NCBI RefSeq assembly: GCF_022347765.1
Contig: NZ_JAKRFZ010000011.1
Location: forward strand, 62,001 to 126,000
Length of the DNA stretch: 64,000 bases
Direction: 5' to 3'
Source of the DNA: Pseudoalteromonas sp. OOF1S-7
Lineage (GTDB): Bacteria; Pseudomonadota; Gammaproteobacteria; Enterobacterales; Alteromonadaceae
Shown: one piece after another, positions 38,700 through 47,564 of the stretch
Layout of the letters: each line of letters starts with the position of its first letter
Position numbering within the stretch: position 1 is the first letter of the stretch
Made by a program: the position numbers and the translations under genes
The notes under the pieces: generated by a model
Databases searched by the model: none
What the model was told of the DNA's origin: nothing
Seen by the model: the letters and a program-made list of their open reading frames with translations, nothing else

Positions 38700-39772
38700 C
38701 AGGTCAACGAGATATCAACGTCAAACACATTGGCAGCTTCTTCAGCAAAGGACGAGTCAGCTTGCTGCGCAGTGTCGAGCACCTGATCTGCCCCTGGTAA
38801 CACTACCACCTGCGTTGCTTCAGCCAGCGCCTGGACTTTGCGCACTTTTGCCCAGGGGAAAGCCAGGCCGGCTGTCAGCACAATCGCAGCGGCATTGGTG
38901 GCCAAAATCAGTGCATAGCGCTGCGGCTCCAGGTTCGATTTGAACTCCGCCACATCTTCAATCTGTGCATTGTTGAGGATGTGATTGCGGATCAGCGCCT
39001 GGTAGATACCTTGTAGTGCAGAAATCACGAACAAATACAAAGGGAAAATCAACAACATGCCCATGTTGCCCGATGCCAGCTCACCTGGGTTAATGTTGAT
39101 ATCACCTGCCAGACTAAATACGAGAACCAGCAACATCATCACAAGTATGCCCAGTAACATTACCAGTAATGCGGCTGCATAGTATTCTTTGCCCTCCAGC
39201 TGCACTTGTACTGGCTTATCACCGTAGCGAATATTACTGTGGATATACGCGTCAATACGCTTCAGCACCCAGGGCATCAACAGATACAAGGTGAAAATAC
39301 TGAAAAATGGGAGCACGACAAAGTTCACCATTGCTTCACCATAGCGACCTTTAAAGGCAAAGCGAATATTGCGATAGCGGGTCATACGCATACTGAACTT
39401 CAGGCCCTGATTGATCATCCAGGGCACCAATAATGCCAAAGCAAATGCCATCAAAGCGCCCACCAGCGGAAAGTAGCTCGACACCACGCTATAGATCACA
39501 AATAAGCCCACAGCGAGTAAACGGCCTTTGAGGATCTGCATTGGTGTTGCAAGATAGTCAAAACGGTGTCCGTCAAGCACAGTATGGCCGTAGAAGTATT
39601 GTTTATTGCGCACCGTGGCCCATGCAGAGTAAATACCCAGCGTCAACAGCGTGAGCAACATGTTGATAATCCAGATACCGAAGTATTCTTTCCCACTCCC
39701 GGTGAATCGCAGTTGAGATGGTGGGGGTTGACTGCCTGACTGCGCAGCTGCAGGCGTAGAAGTCGAGTCCAT
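38699..39772 (-). CDS. YjgN-like polytopic membrane protein (DUF898)
   Basis: This 357-residue protein has a Pro/Gln-rich N-terminus and then the DUF898 pattern: FTGSGKEYFGIWIINMLLTLLTLGIYSAWATVRNKQYFYGHT, followed by FDYLATPMQILKGRLLA and several hydrophobic helices (about six in all). The function of YjgN-like proteins is unknown; co-transcription with an M48 peptidase suggests that they form a membrane module. ATG 39772 follows AAGGAAG. The 5' leader carries several copies of a 10-bp repeat. The C-terminal ~50 residues are acidic (DQVLDTAQQADSSFAEEAA) and probably cytoplasmic. Confidence 0.9.
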   Translation of the reverse strand: MDSTSTPAAAQSGSQPPPSQLRFTGSGKEYFGIWIINMLLTLLTLGIYSAWATVRNKQYFYGHTVLDGHRFDYLATPMQILKGRLLAVGLFVIYSVVSSYFPLVGALMAFALALLVPWMINQGLKFSMRMTRYRNIRFAFKGRYGEAMVNFVVLPFFSIFTLYLLMPWVLKRIDAYIHSNIRYGDKPVQVQLEGKEYYAAALLVMLLGILVMMLLVLVFSLAGDININPGELASGNMGMLLIFPLYLFVISALQGIYQALIRNHILNNAQIEDVAEFKSNLEPQRYALILATNAAAIVLTAGLAFPWAKVRKVQALAEATQVVVLPGADQVLDTAQQADSSFAEEAANVFDVDISLT

Positions 39773-39784
39773 TGTTGGCTTCCT

Positions 39785-39820
39785 TTTTCGTTATTTTTCG
39801 TTATTTTTCGTTATTTTTCG
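39785..39820. repeat. 10-bp tandem repeat in the leader of the DUF898 gene
   Basis: The unit TTATTTTTCG is present three times at 39791-39820, preceded by a partial unit CTTTTTCG. On the coding strand it reads CGAAAAATAA. It starts about 13 bp upstream of the DUF898 start codon, directly before the ribosome-binding site. Confidence 0.9.
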
Positions 39821-39906
39821 TTTTCACACTACTGGCATCTTCATGGTGAACTGTCCCCATGAAAACTACGGAAAATTACATTAGAAAAGCCTTGAGCGCA
39901 ATGCAT

Positions 39907-39946
39907 AAAAGCAAAACGCCGACGTAACCTGTCGGTTACCTCGGCG
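39907..39946 (-). terminator. Rho-independent terminator of the small gene at 39976
   Basis: On the minus strand CGCCGAGGTAACC pairs with GGTTACGTCGGCG (two mismatches), followed by TTTTGCTTTT. It lies 30 bp past the stop codon of the 56-residue gene. Confidence 0.85.
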
Positions 39947-39975
39947 CTGTGTCTGAGTTGATGGGCTTGCTTTAC

Positions 39976-40146
39976 TTAGCAAGCACGCGTCAACCAATTC
40001 AGGAAGTGACGGGCTTCGCTGCCACTTGAAAATTGCGTTTGTTTGCGGCCTGAGCCATCAGCAAAAACGACTTTTGATTTATTGACCGAGATTGAACGTA
40101 CGGGTTGTTCAACACGGATCTCTGTTCCGTTGTATGTATAAGACAT
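39976..40146 (-). CDS. Small protein of unknown function
   Basis: The product has 56 residues if ATG 40146 is used. The longer frame from 40233 adds a sequence with no ribosome-binding site, while GTGAG precedes 40146. The sequence MSYTYNGTEIRVEQPVRSIS continues with Lys, Ser and polar residues and ends WLTRAC, with no membrane segment. It looks like a small cytosolic beta-rich protein. Support for it being a real gene is a strong rho-independent terminator immediately downstream. No family was recognised. Confidence 0.6.
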   Translation of the reverse strand: MSYTYNGTEIRVEQPVRSISVNKSKVVFADGSGRKQTQFSSGSEARHFLNWLTRAC

Positions 40147-40517
40147 AATAAAACTCACTTTTATAATGCGCAGCCTGGCGGCTATCGCTTTAAACAATAA
40201 ACGAGCTTTATGACAGTTTGATACCAAAGCCAAAAAAGATCTGAGGTCAATGTTTCAACACCTTTGTGTTGTCCAACTGATGCTCATATCCAGGCTACTG
40301 GTATTGGCGATCGCGCATTTTTGCATTCACAACGTCCCCGATCGGGGCACTGCAGCAGTATATCGCCTGACTATAATAAGCTCTACTTTCTTAATTTTTT
40401 AATGCGGGCTTACTGGATCAAGGCAAGAGGGCATTACTTCTATGACGCTTTAAATCAGAGGTTATTTAAAGCAAGAGAGAAATAATAACTAAAAAGTTAT
40501 CCAAACACAAGAAAAAA
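40147..40517. other. Intergenic region
   Basis: This 371-bp spacer lies upstream of the small leftward gene. Frames on the plus strand (for example 40264-40485) lack ribosome-binding sites and look spurious. No repeats, RNA or convincing promoter were recognised. Confidence 0.5.
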
Positions 40518-41243
40518 TTACGGTTTCATCACCTGATAATGCCCTCTCGATAATAAAGGGAACTGATCAGAAATTGCGTATATCTCTACCCGATAGCGGC
40601 CGACAGGCCAAAGGCGCTTGTGATAACGCACAAAATGCTGGCTATCTGCAGATTTAATCGCTACATTGCGAAACACGACGATTTGATTGTCTTCTTCTCT
40701 TATCCACTTCACCAGCACTTTATGACCATAATCGGCACCAGTCTCGAAAATAGCAGTGATATTGCCGGCGTTAGCAGGGAAAATATTCTGCACAGCGTAC
40801 CCTGAGTCAAATTCTGCCTGAGACGAGAAAAGTATCCTAGAGCTGCCATAATTCAGCTGCTCCGTTTGCGCTTGTAAATCACTGCTGAGCGCGATGTCTG
40901 CGAGCCTTTGGGCGGCAGCACGAACATCCGTGATCTGCAGTAAACTGTCATCATCCAGAATACCATGAGACGCCGCAAACTGAACCAGAGTGTCTTCATC
41001 TGCAAAGCGGATCGCCGTTTCGACCATAGAGTTGTTGAGGAATTGATTATCAGCGGGCGCGGTCTGGGTCTGTGTGCCTGTTTCTGCTAAGCCTAATGGC
41101 CTACCTGGTTCGCACTTCGGGCTGTGGCTCACTTCAGTAGCTAAGTCCACCTGCTCTGTAACGAGTGGCACCACAAAGGTGCCACGCAGAAACCAGCCTG
41201 AGATCATACCTACCAAAAAGATCAGTAACATATAACGGATCAC
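40518..41243 (-). CDS. Membrane-anchored periplasmic protein of unknown function
   Basis: About 241 residues. The start is taken as GTG 41243, which has GAGGAG at proper spacing; GTG 41249 would overlap the ribosome-binding site. A single N-terminal transmembrane helix (YMLLIFLVGMISGWFL) is followed by a periplasmic region. This contains an acidic helical stretch (~70-115) and a C-terminal ~110-residue beta-rich domain with YGHKVLVKWIREEDNQIVVF and WPVGRYRVEIYA, reminiscent of Ig-like folds. It starts 13 bp after a lipoprotein gene, so the pair is an operon. No family or catalytic residues were recognised. Confidence 0.75.
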   Translation of the reverse strand: MIRYMLLIFLVGMISGWFLRGTFVVPLVTEQVDLATEVSHSPKCEPGRPLGLAETGTQTQTAPADNQFLNNSMVETAIRFADEDTLVQFAASHGILDDDSLLQITDVRAAAQRLADIALSSDLQAQTEQLNYGSSRILFSSQAEFDSGYAVQNIFPANAGNITAIFETGADYGHKVLVKWIREEDNQIVVFRNVAIKSADSQHFVRYHKRLWPVGRYRVEIYAISDQFPLLSRGHYQVMKP

Positions 41244-41256
41244 AGGCACTCTCCTC

Positions 41257-41880
41257 TTAATTATTGAAGGCGTTTTTCACCCAGCTATCGCGCTCGGCGA
41301 TACAGGCAGATGATGTTTCAAAGCTTTTTAAGTAGTGAACACGGTTATCACCACATTCCGTGTTGTGCTGCTTAACAGGTCCATAGCAAACGCCCAGCGC
41401 TTTTTTACCATTATCAATATAGCCAACACACAAATTGTGCTGCACGACATTCGTATCCGGCACTATGATTCCGCCGCCATTTTGACCGCTGGAATTCGCC
41501 CCGCAGTTCATTTGGTCAACCACATTAAGTGCATATTCAGACGCTTGCTTATAAACATTGTAGGTGTCTTTATATGTGGTTGTGCGGCCGGTTTTAGGAT
41601 CTGTGCCCGTCTCGCCACTACGGCACGCTTTGACAGCGGCGGTGTAATAAATATCAGCATTTGCTAACTGAGATGACGCCTGCACACCACACGCATTGGC
41701 CGCTTCTCTGTCAGCATCAGTAATCAGTTCCTGTAAATTACAGCTATTGCCGCTGCTGCTCAGGCCTGAGCCCGATGAAATATCACCACTCGCTTCCTCT
41801 TCACCAACGCCTTCACACCCCGACAATGCGAATAGGCCCATTAGGACTAACGCCACTTTGCTTGCACCAATCACCTTCAT
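41257..41880 (-). CDS. Cys-rich lipoprotein of unknown function
   Basis: The 207-residue protein has a type II signal peptide with lipobox LSGC (Cys ~22). An acidic/Ser/Gly-rich linker (EEEASGDISSGSGLSSSGN) follows. The mature domain has about eight Cys, probably forming disulphides in the periplasm, and a Gly/Asn-rich loop (GANSSGQNGGG). Acidic residues after the lipid-anchored Cys (EGVGEEE) do not match the Asp+2 inner-membrane retention signal, so outer-membrane sorting is likely. The following gene encodes a membrane-anchored periplasmic protein 13 bp away. Function unknown. Confidence 0.78.
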   Translation of the reverse strand: MKVIGASKVALVLMGLFALSGCEGVGEEEASGDISSGSGLSSSGNSCNLQELITDADREAANACGVQASSQLANADIYYTAAVKACRSGETGTDPKTGRTTTYKDTYNVYKQASEYALNVVDQMNCGANSSGQNGGGIIVPDTNVVQHNLCVGYIDNGKKALGVCYGPVKQHNTECGDNRVHYLKSFETSSACIAERDSWVKNAFNN

Positions 41881-42021
41881 ATCCCAATTTCCCCCATGAA
41901 TAAAAGCCGCACAATCTATTGCAACAAACGCAACAGGTCAAGCCCGATTGTAACCAAAAGTAACAAATCAAAAGATTCGGAAGTCTGCTGATATGCAGAG
42001 GGTCAACACAATATTTTGAAA

Positions 42022-42050
42022 GTAAAAGAAAAGGCGCGATTCACGCGCCT
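42022..42050 (-). terminator. Rho-independent terminator of the metA-metH operon
   Basis: AGGCGCG/CGCGCCT forms a 7-bp stem with a 5-nt loop, followed on the minus strand by TTTTCTTTT, about 33 bp past the stop codon of the methionine synthase gene. Confidence 0.88.
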
Positions 42051-42083
42051 GACAGATGAGCTTATGGCTCTCATGTAAGTTGG

Positions 42084-44717
42084 TTATGATTGTGGCTCGT
42101 ACCCTAAATTGGGTGACAGCCAGCGCTCGGCATCTGCCAACGTCATATTGCTGCGTTTGGCATAATCTTCAACCTGATCCTGCTGGATGGCTGCCACGGC
42201 AAAATATTTGGAATCCGGATGCGAGAAGTACCAGCCAGATACCGCCGCGCCCGGCCACATGGCATAAGAGCTGGTGAGCTTCATACCGATGCGACTTTCT
42301 ACATCCAGCAACTGCCAGATTTTGTCTTTTTCGGTGTGCTCAGGACACGCCGGATAACCCGGCGCCGGGCGGATCCCCTGATAGTTCTCGCGGATCAGTT
42401 CTTCATTGCTAAGCTTTTCATCCTCAGCAAAGCCCCAGTATTGCTTACGCACCTGTTCATGCAGGTATTCTGCAAAGGCCTCGGCCAGACGATCTGCCAC
42501 GGCTTTCACCATAATTTTGTTGTAATCGTCCTGCTGCTGCTCGAATACCTCAGCCAAATCATCCTCTTCCAGTCCACCGGTGACGGCAAAAGCACCGAAG
42601 TAATCCGGCGTGCCTTTGGGTGCGATATAATCGGCCAGGCAATAGTTCGGAAAATCGGTTTTTTCGGTTTGCTGACGCAGCTGACAAGACTTCAGCAGCA
42701 CTTCACTGCGACGCTCATCGCGATAGATTTCAATGTCATCGCCCACCCGGTTGGCCGGGAACAAACCAATTACGCCCAGCGGTTGTAAACTGCCTTTGGC
42801 GCTCAGCTCGTCGAGCATGGCATTGGCATCGGCAAAAAGCTTTTGCGCTTCTTCACCCACCACTTCATCTTCCAGAATACGTGGGTATTTGCCCGCCAGT
42901 GTCCAGGTCATGAAAAAGGGTGTCCAGTCTATGTACTCGCGCAAGGTGGCAATACTGACGTCTTTAAACTCGGTAATGCCCAGCTTTTTGGGCACCGGTG
43001 GCGTGTAATTGTCCCAGTCGAGCTTAACCGCATTGTCCCGCGCGCGGGCCAAAGTAACGGGCTTAGAGCGGGGCTTTTTACGCGCCTGCTGCTCACGTAC
43101 CTTAACGTATTCACCGGCCGTTTTTTCCAGAAAGCCCGGCTTTTGTGTGGCACTGAGCAAACTGGAGACCACCCCAACCGCGCGACTGGCGTTGTTAACA
43201 TACACCACCCCCTTGTCGTATTGCGGTTCAATCTTGACCGCCGTATGCGCCTTTGACGTGGTTGCCCCGCCAATCAGCAGCGGGATCTCAAACCCCCGCC
43301 GGGTCATCTCTTTCGCCACGTGTACCATTTCATCCAGCGACGGGGTGATCAGGCCCGACAAACCTATGGCATCAGCATTTTCATCTATCGCAGTCTGCAG
43401 GATTTTCTCTGCCGGCACCATTACGCCTAAATCCACAACTTCATAGTTATTACACTGAAGCACCACACCCACAATGTTTTTACCGATGTCGTGCACATCT
43501 CCTTTTACCGTCGCCATGATGATTTTACCATTGCTCTGGCCGGCCTGCTTCTCCGCTTCAATGTAAGGATCCAGATAGGCCACCGCCCGTTTCATCACGC
43601 GTGCAGATTTAACCACCTGAGGCAGGAACATTTTACCGGCACCAAATAAGTCGCCGACCACGTTCATGCCATCCATCAGCGGGCCTTCGATCACCTCTAT
43701 GGGCTTGTCGAACTGCTGACGACAGGCTTCTGTGTCCTCTTCAATAAATTCAGTAATGCCTTTAACCAGCGCATGCTCAAGACGTTTGGCCACAGGCCAG
43801 CTGCGCCATTCCTGATCTTCGGCTTTCTCAGCCTGCGCCATGCCGGAGTAGTTAGGCGCGATGTCCACCAGACGCTCACCCGCTCCCGGATCAGTATTGA
43901 GGATCACATCCTCTACCGCCTTACGCAGTTCATCGGGAATATCATCATATACCGTCAGCTGCCCGGCATTCACAATGCCCATGTCCATACCGGCCTGAAT
44001 GGCGTGATATAAGAACACCGAGTGAATGGCCTCACGCACCGGATTATTGCCCCGGAACGAGAAAGATACATTCGATACCCCGCCCGACACTTTACAGTGC
44101 GGCAGGTTTTGTTTGATGCGTCGGGTACCTTCGATAAACTCAACGGCATAGTTATCGTGCTCTTCGATCCCCGTTGCCACAGCAAAGATATTAGGGTCAA
44201 AAATGATGTCCTCAGGCGGGAAACCCAGTTCATCCACCAGAATGCGATAAGAACGCTCACAGATCTCAAACTTCCGGTCGGCGGTTTCGGCCTGGCCCGT
44301 TTCGTCGAATGCCATCACCACCACAGCCGCACCAAAGCGCTTAATGATTTTCGCCTGCCGCTCAAATGGCTCGCGACCTTCTTTAAGCGAGATGGAATTG
44401 ACGATGGCCTTGCCCTGAATACACTTCAGGCCCGCTTCAATCACTTCCCATTTAGAAGAGTCGACCATAATGGGCACACGGGAAATATCCGGCTCAGAGG
44501 CAATCAGGTTCAGGAACTTAACCATGGCGGCCTTGGAGTCCAGCATGGCTTCATCCATATTGATGTCGATCACCTGCGCGCCGTTTTCCACCTGGCTGCG
44601 TGCTACATCCAGCGCGGCTTCGTAATCTTCTTCCAGGATCAATCGCTTAAAACGCGCCGAGCCGGTTACATTGGTTCTTTCACCGACGTTGGTAAAAATG
44701 GCTGTAGATTGCGTCAT
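42084..44717 (-). CDS. metH: Methionine synthase, C-terminal part (folate, cobalamin and activation domains)
   Basis: This 877-residue protein lacks only the homocysteine domain of classical MetH. It starts directly with the pterin/methyl-folate domain ([37 protein letters not shown]). Then come the four-helix cap and B12-binding domain ([11 protein letters not shown] with the cobalt-ligand His, [25 protein letters not shown]), and finally the SAM-binding activation domain ([12 protein letters not shown]). All catalytic signatures are intact. The partner gene 11 bp upstream encodes the missing homocysteine-methylating domain, so the two chains must assemble into a working enzyme. GGAAG precedes its own start codon, showing independent initiation. 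Confidence 0.95.
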   Translation of the reverse strand: MTQSTAIFTNVGERTNVTGSARFKRLILEEDYEAALDVARSQVENGAQVIDINMDEAMLDSKAAMVKFLNLIASEPDISRVPIMVDSSKWEVIEAGLKCIQGKAIVNSISLKEGREPFERQAKIIKRFGAAVVVMAFDETGQAETADRKFEICERSYRILVDELGFPPEDIIFDPNIFAVATGIEEHDNYAVEFIEGTRRIKQNLPHCKVSGGVSNVSFSFRGNNPVREAIHSVFLYHAIQAGMDMGIVNAGQLTVYDDIPDELRKAVEDVILNTDPGAGERLVDIAPNYSGMAQAEKAEDQEWRSWPVAKRLEHALVKGITEFIEEDTEACRQQFDKPIEVIEGPLMDGMNVVGDLFGAGKMFLPQVVKSARVMKRAVAYLDPYIEAEKQAGQSNGKIIMATVKGDVHDIGKNIVGVVLQCNNYEVVDLGVMVPAEKILQTAIDENADAIGLSGLITPSLDEMVHVAKEMTRRGFEIPLLIGGATTSKAHTAVKIEPQYDKGVVYVNNASRAVGVVSSLLSATQKPGFLEKTAGEYVKVREQQARKKPRSKPVTLARARDNAVKLDWDNYTPPVPKKLGITEFKDVSIATLREYIDWTPFFMTWTLAGKYPRILEDEVVGEEAQKLFADANAMLDELSAKGSLQPLGVIGLFPANRVGDDIEIYRDERRSEVLLKSCQLRQQTEKTDFPNYCLADYIAPKGTPDYFGAFAVTGGLEEDDLAEVFEQQQDDYNKIMVKAVADRLAEAFAEYLHEQVRKQYWGFAEDEKLSNEELIRENYQGIRPAPGYPACPEHTEKDKIWQLLDVESRIGMKLTSSYAMWPGAAVSGWYFSHPDSKYFAVAAIQQDQVEDYAKRSNMTLADAERWLSPNLGYEPQS

Positions 44718-44728
44718 GTCAGTACTTC

Positions 44729-45817
44729 CTAATTAAGATTACAGGCTTCAAGGCCCGCAAGGCGCATTCTAACTTCAAGCTCAGGTAAAGTGCGCGGTGC
44801 CACCTGCTCCAGCCCTTTAACAAAAGCGCGAATATGTTCCGGCGTTGTACCACAACAACCACCCACAATATTTATAAAGCCTTCCTTACCCCAGTCAATG
44901 ATTTCCTTCGCCATCTCCGGAGCTTCCAAGTCGTACTCGCCAAACTCATTCGGCAGACCCGCATTAGGGTGCACCGACGTATAGGTTTCACAGACCCGCG
45001 ATAGCTCTTCAACGTAAGCACGCAACAGATCCGGCCCCAGTGCACAATTGAGCCCAATCGAGATAGGCTTAATATGGCGGATAGAGTTGTAAAAGGCTTC
45101 CGTTGTCTGGCCCGACAAGGTACGGCCTGAGGCATCCGTAATGGTGCCGGAGATCATCACCGGCAGGGTTATGCCGGTACGTTCAAAAGCTTCTTCTACC
45201 CCATAGGCCGCCGCCTTGGCATTCAGCGTATCGAAGATGGTTTCAATCAGGATCAAATGTGCGCCGCCTTCAATCAGGGCTTCGGTCGACTCAATATACG
45301 CAGCCACCAGCTGATCAAACGACACATTGCGATATCCCGGGTCGTTGACATCCGGTGAAATAGAACAGGTTTTTGAGGTTGGCCCCAGAACACCGGCCAC
45401 ATACCTCGGTTTACTGGGATCTTTGGCAGTAACCTCATCACACACAGCCCGAGCCAGACGGGCCGACTCGACGTTGATCTCGCGGCTCAGGCTGGCCATG
45501 TCATAATCTTCCATTGAAATGGTAGTGGCATTAAAGGTGTTGGTTTCTATGATGTCCGCACCGGCATCGAGGTATTCACGATGGATCTGGCGGATCACTT
45601 CGGGCTGAGTCAAACTGAGCAGGTCGTTATTACCTTTGATAAGGACATGCCAGTCTTTAAAACGCTCGCCCCGGTAATCTTCCTCTTCAAACTTATGTTG
45701 CTGGATCATAGTGCCCATGGCGCCGTCGAGGATCAAAATGCGCTGCTGCATGGCCGTTTTCAACGCGTCAGCAATGGCAGAACCATTGATCGCGGTGGTG
45801 ATTTGTTTATTCGGCAT
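44729..45817 (-). CDS. metH: Methionine synthase, N-terminal part (homocysteine S-methyltransferase domain)
   Basis: This 362-residue protein corresponds to the first domain of MetH (about residues 1-355 of the E. coli enzyme): [38 protein letters not shown] (first zinc Cys) and [13 protein letters not shown] (the Cys pair). Zinc and homocysteine ligands are therefore intact. It ends [12 protein letters not shown], exactly at the linker where E. coli MetH continues into the folate domain, and the next gene resumes with the same linker sequence. Its ATG overlaps the metA stop by 11 bp. The operon metA-metH(N)-metH(C) makes O-succinylhomoserine and performs the last step of methionine synthesis. 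Confidence 0.95.
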   Translation of the reverse strand: MPNKQITTAINGSAIADALKTAMQQRILILDGAMGTMIQQHKFEEEDYRGERFKDWHVLIKGNNDLLSLTQPEVIRQIHREYLDAGADIIETNTFNATTISMEDYDMASLSREINVESARLARAVCDEVTAKDPSKPRYVAGVLGPTSKTCSISPDVNDPGYRNVSFDQLVAAYIESTEALIEGGAHLILIETIFDTLNAKAAAYGVEEAFERTGITLPVMISGTITDASGRTLSGQTTEAFYNSIRHIKPISIGLNCALGPDLLRAYVEELSRVCETYTSVHPNAGLPNEFGEYDLEAPEMAKEIIDWGKEGFINIVGGCCGTTPEHIRAFVKGLEQVAPRTLPELEVRMRLAGLEACNLN

Positions 45818-46754
45818 AATTGTTAGTCCTTACATCCTGGCTAACCAGATTAATATCGTACGGTGTGGTCTGGTAAACATAGTAGTTTAACCAGTTGGAG
45901 AATAACAAAAAGGCATGGCTTTGCCATGTCTTGGATGGCTTTGCGTTCACATCATCTGCGGGAAAATAATTTTCCGGCTTGGGCGCATCCGGGCCTTTTT
46001 CGCAATCGCGAAAATACTCTTTACTGAGGGTATCGGCATCGTATTCAGGGTGCCCGGTTATGTAGACCTGGCTGCCCGAAACATTCTTAATCAGGTAGGC
46101 TCCGACCCGCTCTGAGCCCGCCAGTGTCACCAAATCCTCACAGGCATCTATTTTACTGGCCTCAATATGACCATAACGGGAATGCGGTACCAAAAACTCA
46201 TCATCAAAGCCGCGGGTCAGCGCACCATGCTCAAAATAACACTGATGGCGAAAAACCCCGCACAACTTGTCTTTTTTAAGCGCCCGCTTCAGGCCATGAT
46301 GATGGAACAGACCGGCATGTGCCGCCCAGCAGGAGAACAAAGTCGAGGTCACATGGTGTTCTGCCCAGTCGAAAAACGCCTGTAACTCTTCCCAGTAAGT
46401 CACCTCTTCATACTCAAGGTGAGCAAGTGGTGCTCCGGTGACAATCAATGCATCGTAGTTTTCTTCTCTGACATCCGAAAAATAGCGGTAAAACATGTTC
46501 AAATGTTGTTCTGAATTTTCTGAACTGCGGTGGGTGTCCAGGCGCAACAGATCGACGTTCACCTGCAAGGGTGTATTGGCCAGCAGCCGGATAAACTGTA
46601 CTTCGGTCTCAACCTTATTGGGCATCAAATTAAGTATGGCCAGCCGCATTGGCCGGATCTCCTGCGTGCTGGCACGGCTTTGTGGCATCACAAAGACATT
46701 CTCATGGCGCAAATGGCTGATGGCAGGTAAATCGTCGGTTACTGTGATTGGCAT
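45807..46754 (-). CDS. metA: Homoserine O-succinyltransferase (or acetyltransferase) MetA
   Basis: The 315-residue protein matches MetA throughout: [12 protein letters not shown] at the start, [29 protein letters not shown], the nucleophile Cys in [10 protein letters not shown] (~142), [11 protein letters not shown], and the His/Glu pair near [14 protein letters not shown]. It acylates homoserine with a CoA thioester as the first committed step of methionine synthesis. Acyl specificity (succinyl or acetyl) cannot be settled by eye. It heads the operon with the split metH genes and has a sigma70 promoter overlapped by MetJ boxes upstream. Confidence 0.96.
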   Translation of the reverse strand: MPITVTDDLPAISHLRHENVFVMPQSRASTQEIRPMRLAILNLMPNKVETEVQFIRLLANTPLQVNVDLLRLDTHRSSENSEQHLNMFYRYFSDVREENYDALIVTGAPLAHLEYEEVTYWEELQAFFDWAEHHVTSTLFSCWAAHAGLFHHHGLKRALKKDKLCGVFRHQCYFEHGALTRGFDDEFLVPHSRYGHIEASKIDACEDLVTLAGSERVGAYLIKNVSGSQVYITGHPEYDADTLSKEYFRDCEKGPDAPKPENYFPADDVNAKPSKTWQSHAFLLFSNWLNYYVYQTTPYDINLVSQDVRTNNYAE

Positions 46755-46804
46755 AGTATTCCCCTAGGTGGCCGGACCTTGGTAGGCAGATCCGCTTATC
46801 AGCA

Positions 46805-46834
46805 ATATTATGAAGCAATGGGAATAAATTTCAA
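46805..46834 (-). promoter_or_regulatory. Sigma70-type promoter of metA
   Basis: On the minus strand TTGAAA (46834-46829) and TAATAT (46810-46805) are separated by 18 bp. The -10 lies about 50 bp before the metA start codon. Confidence 0.75.
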
Positions 46835-46855
46835 CTTCTAGATGTTTAGCCGTCT
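46832..46855 (-). promoter_or_regulatory. Three tandem MetJ (Met box) operator sites
   Basis: Reading the minus strand, 46855 to 46832 contains three consecutive 8-mers AGACGGCT, AAACATCT, AGAAGTTG that match the MetJ consensus AGACGTCT at 7, 6 and 4 of 8 positions. The array overlaps the -35 element of the metA promoter, as expected for repression by MetJ with S-adenosylmethionine. Confidence 0.8.
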
Positions 46856-47057
46856 ATATAAAATAATATGGCAATCCTCTAAAATGTCACTTTGAGTAAT
46901 TGACAGGTGCAGGTCACTGCATCGTTCAGCCCCTAGTTCAAACTTGACTGCAGTGCGATGACTGCTTCAGCTGCGCTGCAACAAAATACCTCTTTATTTT
47001 CCTTACCTTATATATGTACAATACGTGAGATCTACATAATAAAAAAAGGAAATTAAA
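46856..47057. other. Intergenic region between metA and the small secreted protein
   Basis: Divergent promoter region; apart from the metA promoter and operators at its left edge nothing specific is seen. AAAAAAAGGAAATTAAA immediately before 47058 is a good ribosome-binding site for the rightward gene. Confidence 0.5.
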
Positions 47058-47408
47058 ATGAAAAAGCTCATTTTAGGCTGCGCAATGTTAATGGCTGGGC
47101 AAGCACAGGCGGCCTGGTTAACTGCCGGTGGCAGCATAGATGCAATTACTGTGTATGCAAATACCAATACCATTTTGGTCACGCTACAAGCTGGTACAAG
47201 CAACTTAACTAACAATTGCACAACTAAAACTCCCGTACTGGCTATCAGCTCTAATCTACCCGAAGAAAGACGTAACCGCATGTACTCCATGCTGCTGGCT
47301 AAAAAAGCGAGCGGCAAAGCGGTGAGCCTGACTTACGACTCTGCAGCGGCATGTGAACCCTGGGACTCAAACAGCGCGGCTTATTCACGCATCGTTCGCA
47401 TGTACTAA
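47058..47408 (+). CDS. Small secreted protein of unknown function
   Basis: This 116-residue protein has a clear signal peptide (MKKLILGCAMLMAGQAQA|AWLTAGG). The mature ~98 residues contain two Cys (NNCTTKT and AACEPWD), likely one disulphide. Short beta strands (IDAITVYANTNTILVTLQAG) precede a helix with basic residues (PEERRNRMYSMLLAKKASG). It resembles the small periplasmic proteins common in marine gammaproteobacteria but no named family was recognised. It is preceded by AAGGAA and followed by hairpins. It stands just outside the phage-tail cluster on the opposite strand, so it probably belongs to the host flank. Confidence 0.78.
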   Translation: MKKLILGCAMLMAGQAQAAWLTAGGSIDAITVYANTNTILVTLQAGTSNLTNNCTTKTPVLAISSNLPEERRNRMYSMLLAKKASGKAVSLTYDSAAACEPWDSNSAAYSRIVRMY

Positions 47409-47430
47409 GTAATAGGCAATTCGCTCAGAT

Positions 47431-47461
47431 AGCCCGATACAGACACCGTCTTTGTCGGGCT
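47431..47461 (+). terminator. Hairpin after the small secreted protein gene
   Basis: AGCCCGA and TCGGGCT close a 17-nt loop that can itself pair (AGAC/GTCT). No T run follows. A second hairpin, CACCATTTG/CAAATGGTG (~47479-47508), lies beside it; together they may insulate the convergent phage-tail operon. Confidence 0.45.
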
Positions 47462-47564
47462 AAATAAAGTGGCAGGACACCATTTGCCATGTAACGACGC
47501 CAAATGGTGTATTGAAAGGAACAGAGAAAGGACTTTTTCGCATCAGGCCGATGCGATGGTGGGA

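Noticed and set aside
44717-44729. The gap between the two metH genes as a frameshift or sequencing error
   Set aside because: Each gene has its own ribosome-binding site and start or stop at the domain linker, with no sequence overlap or loss; a true split is more likely.
44022-44732. 236-residue plus-strand frame over methionine synthase
   Set aside because: Antisense shadow of a strongly conserved coding sequence.
46755-46860. SAM riboswitch upstream of metA
   Set aside because: The leader is short and lacks the conserved SAM-I or SAM-II cores; MetJ boxes explain regulation.
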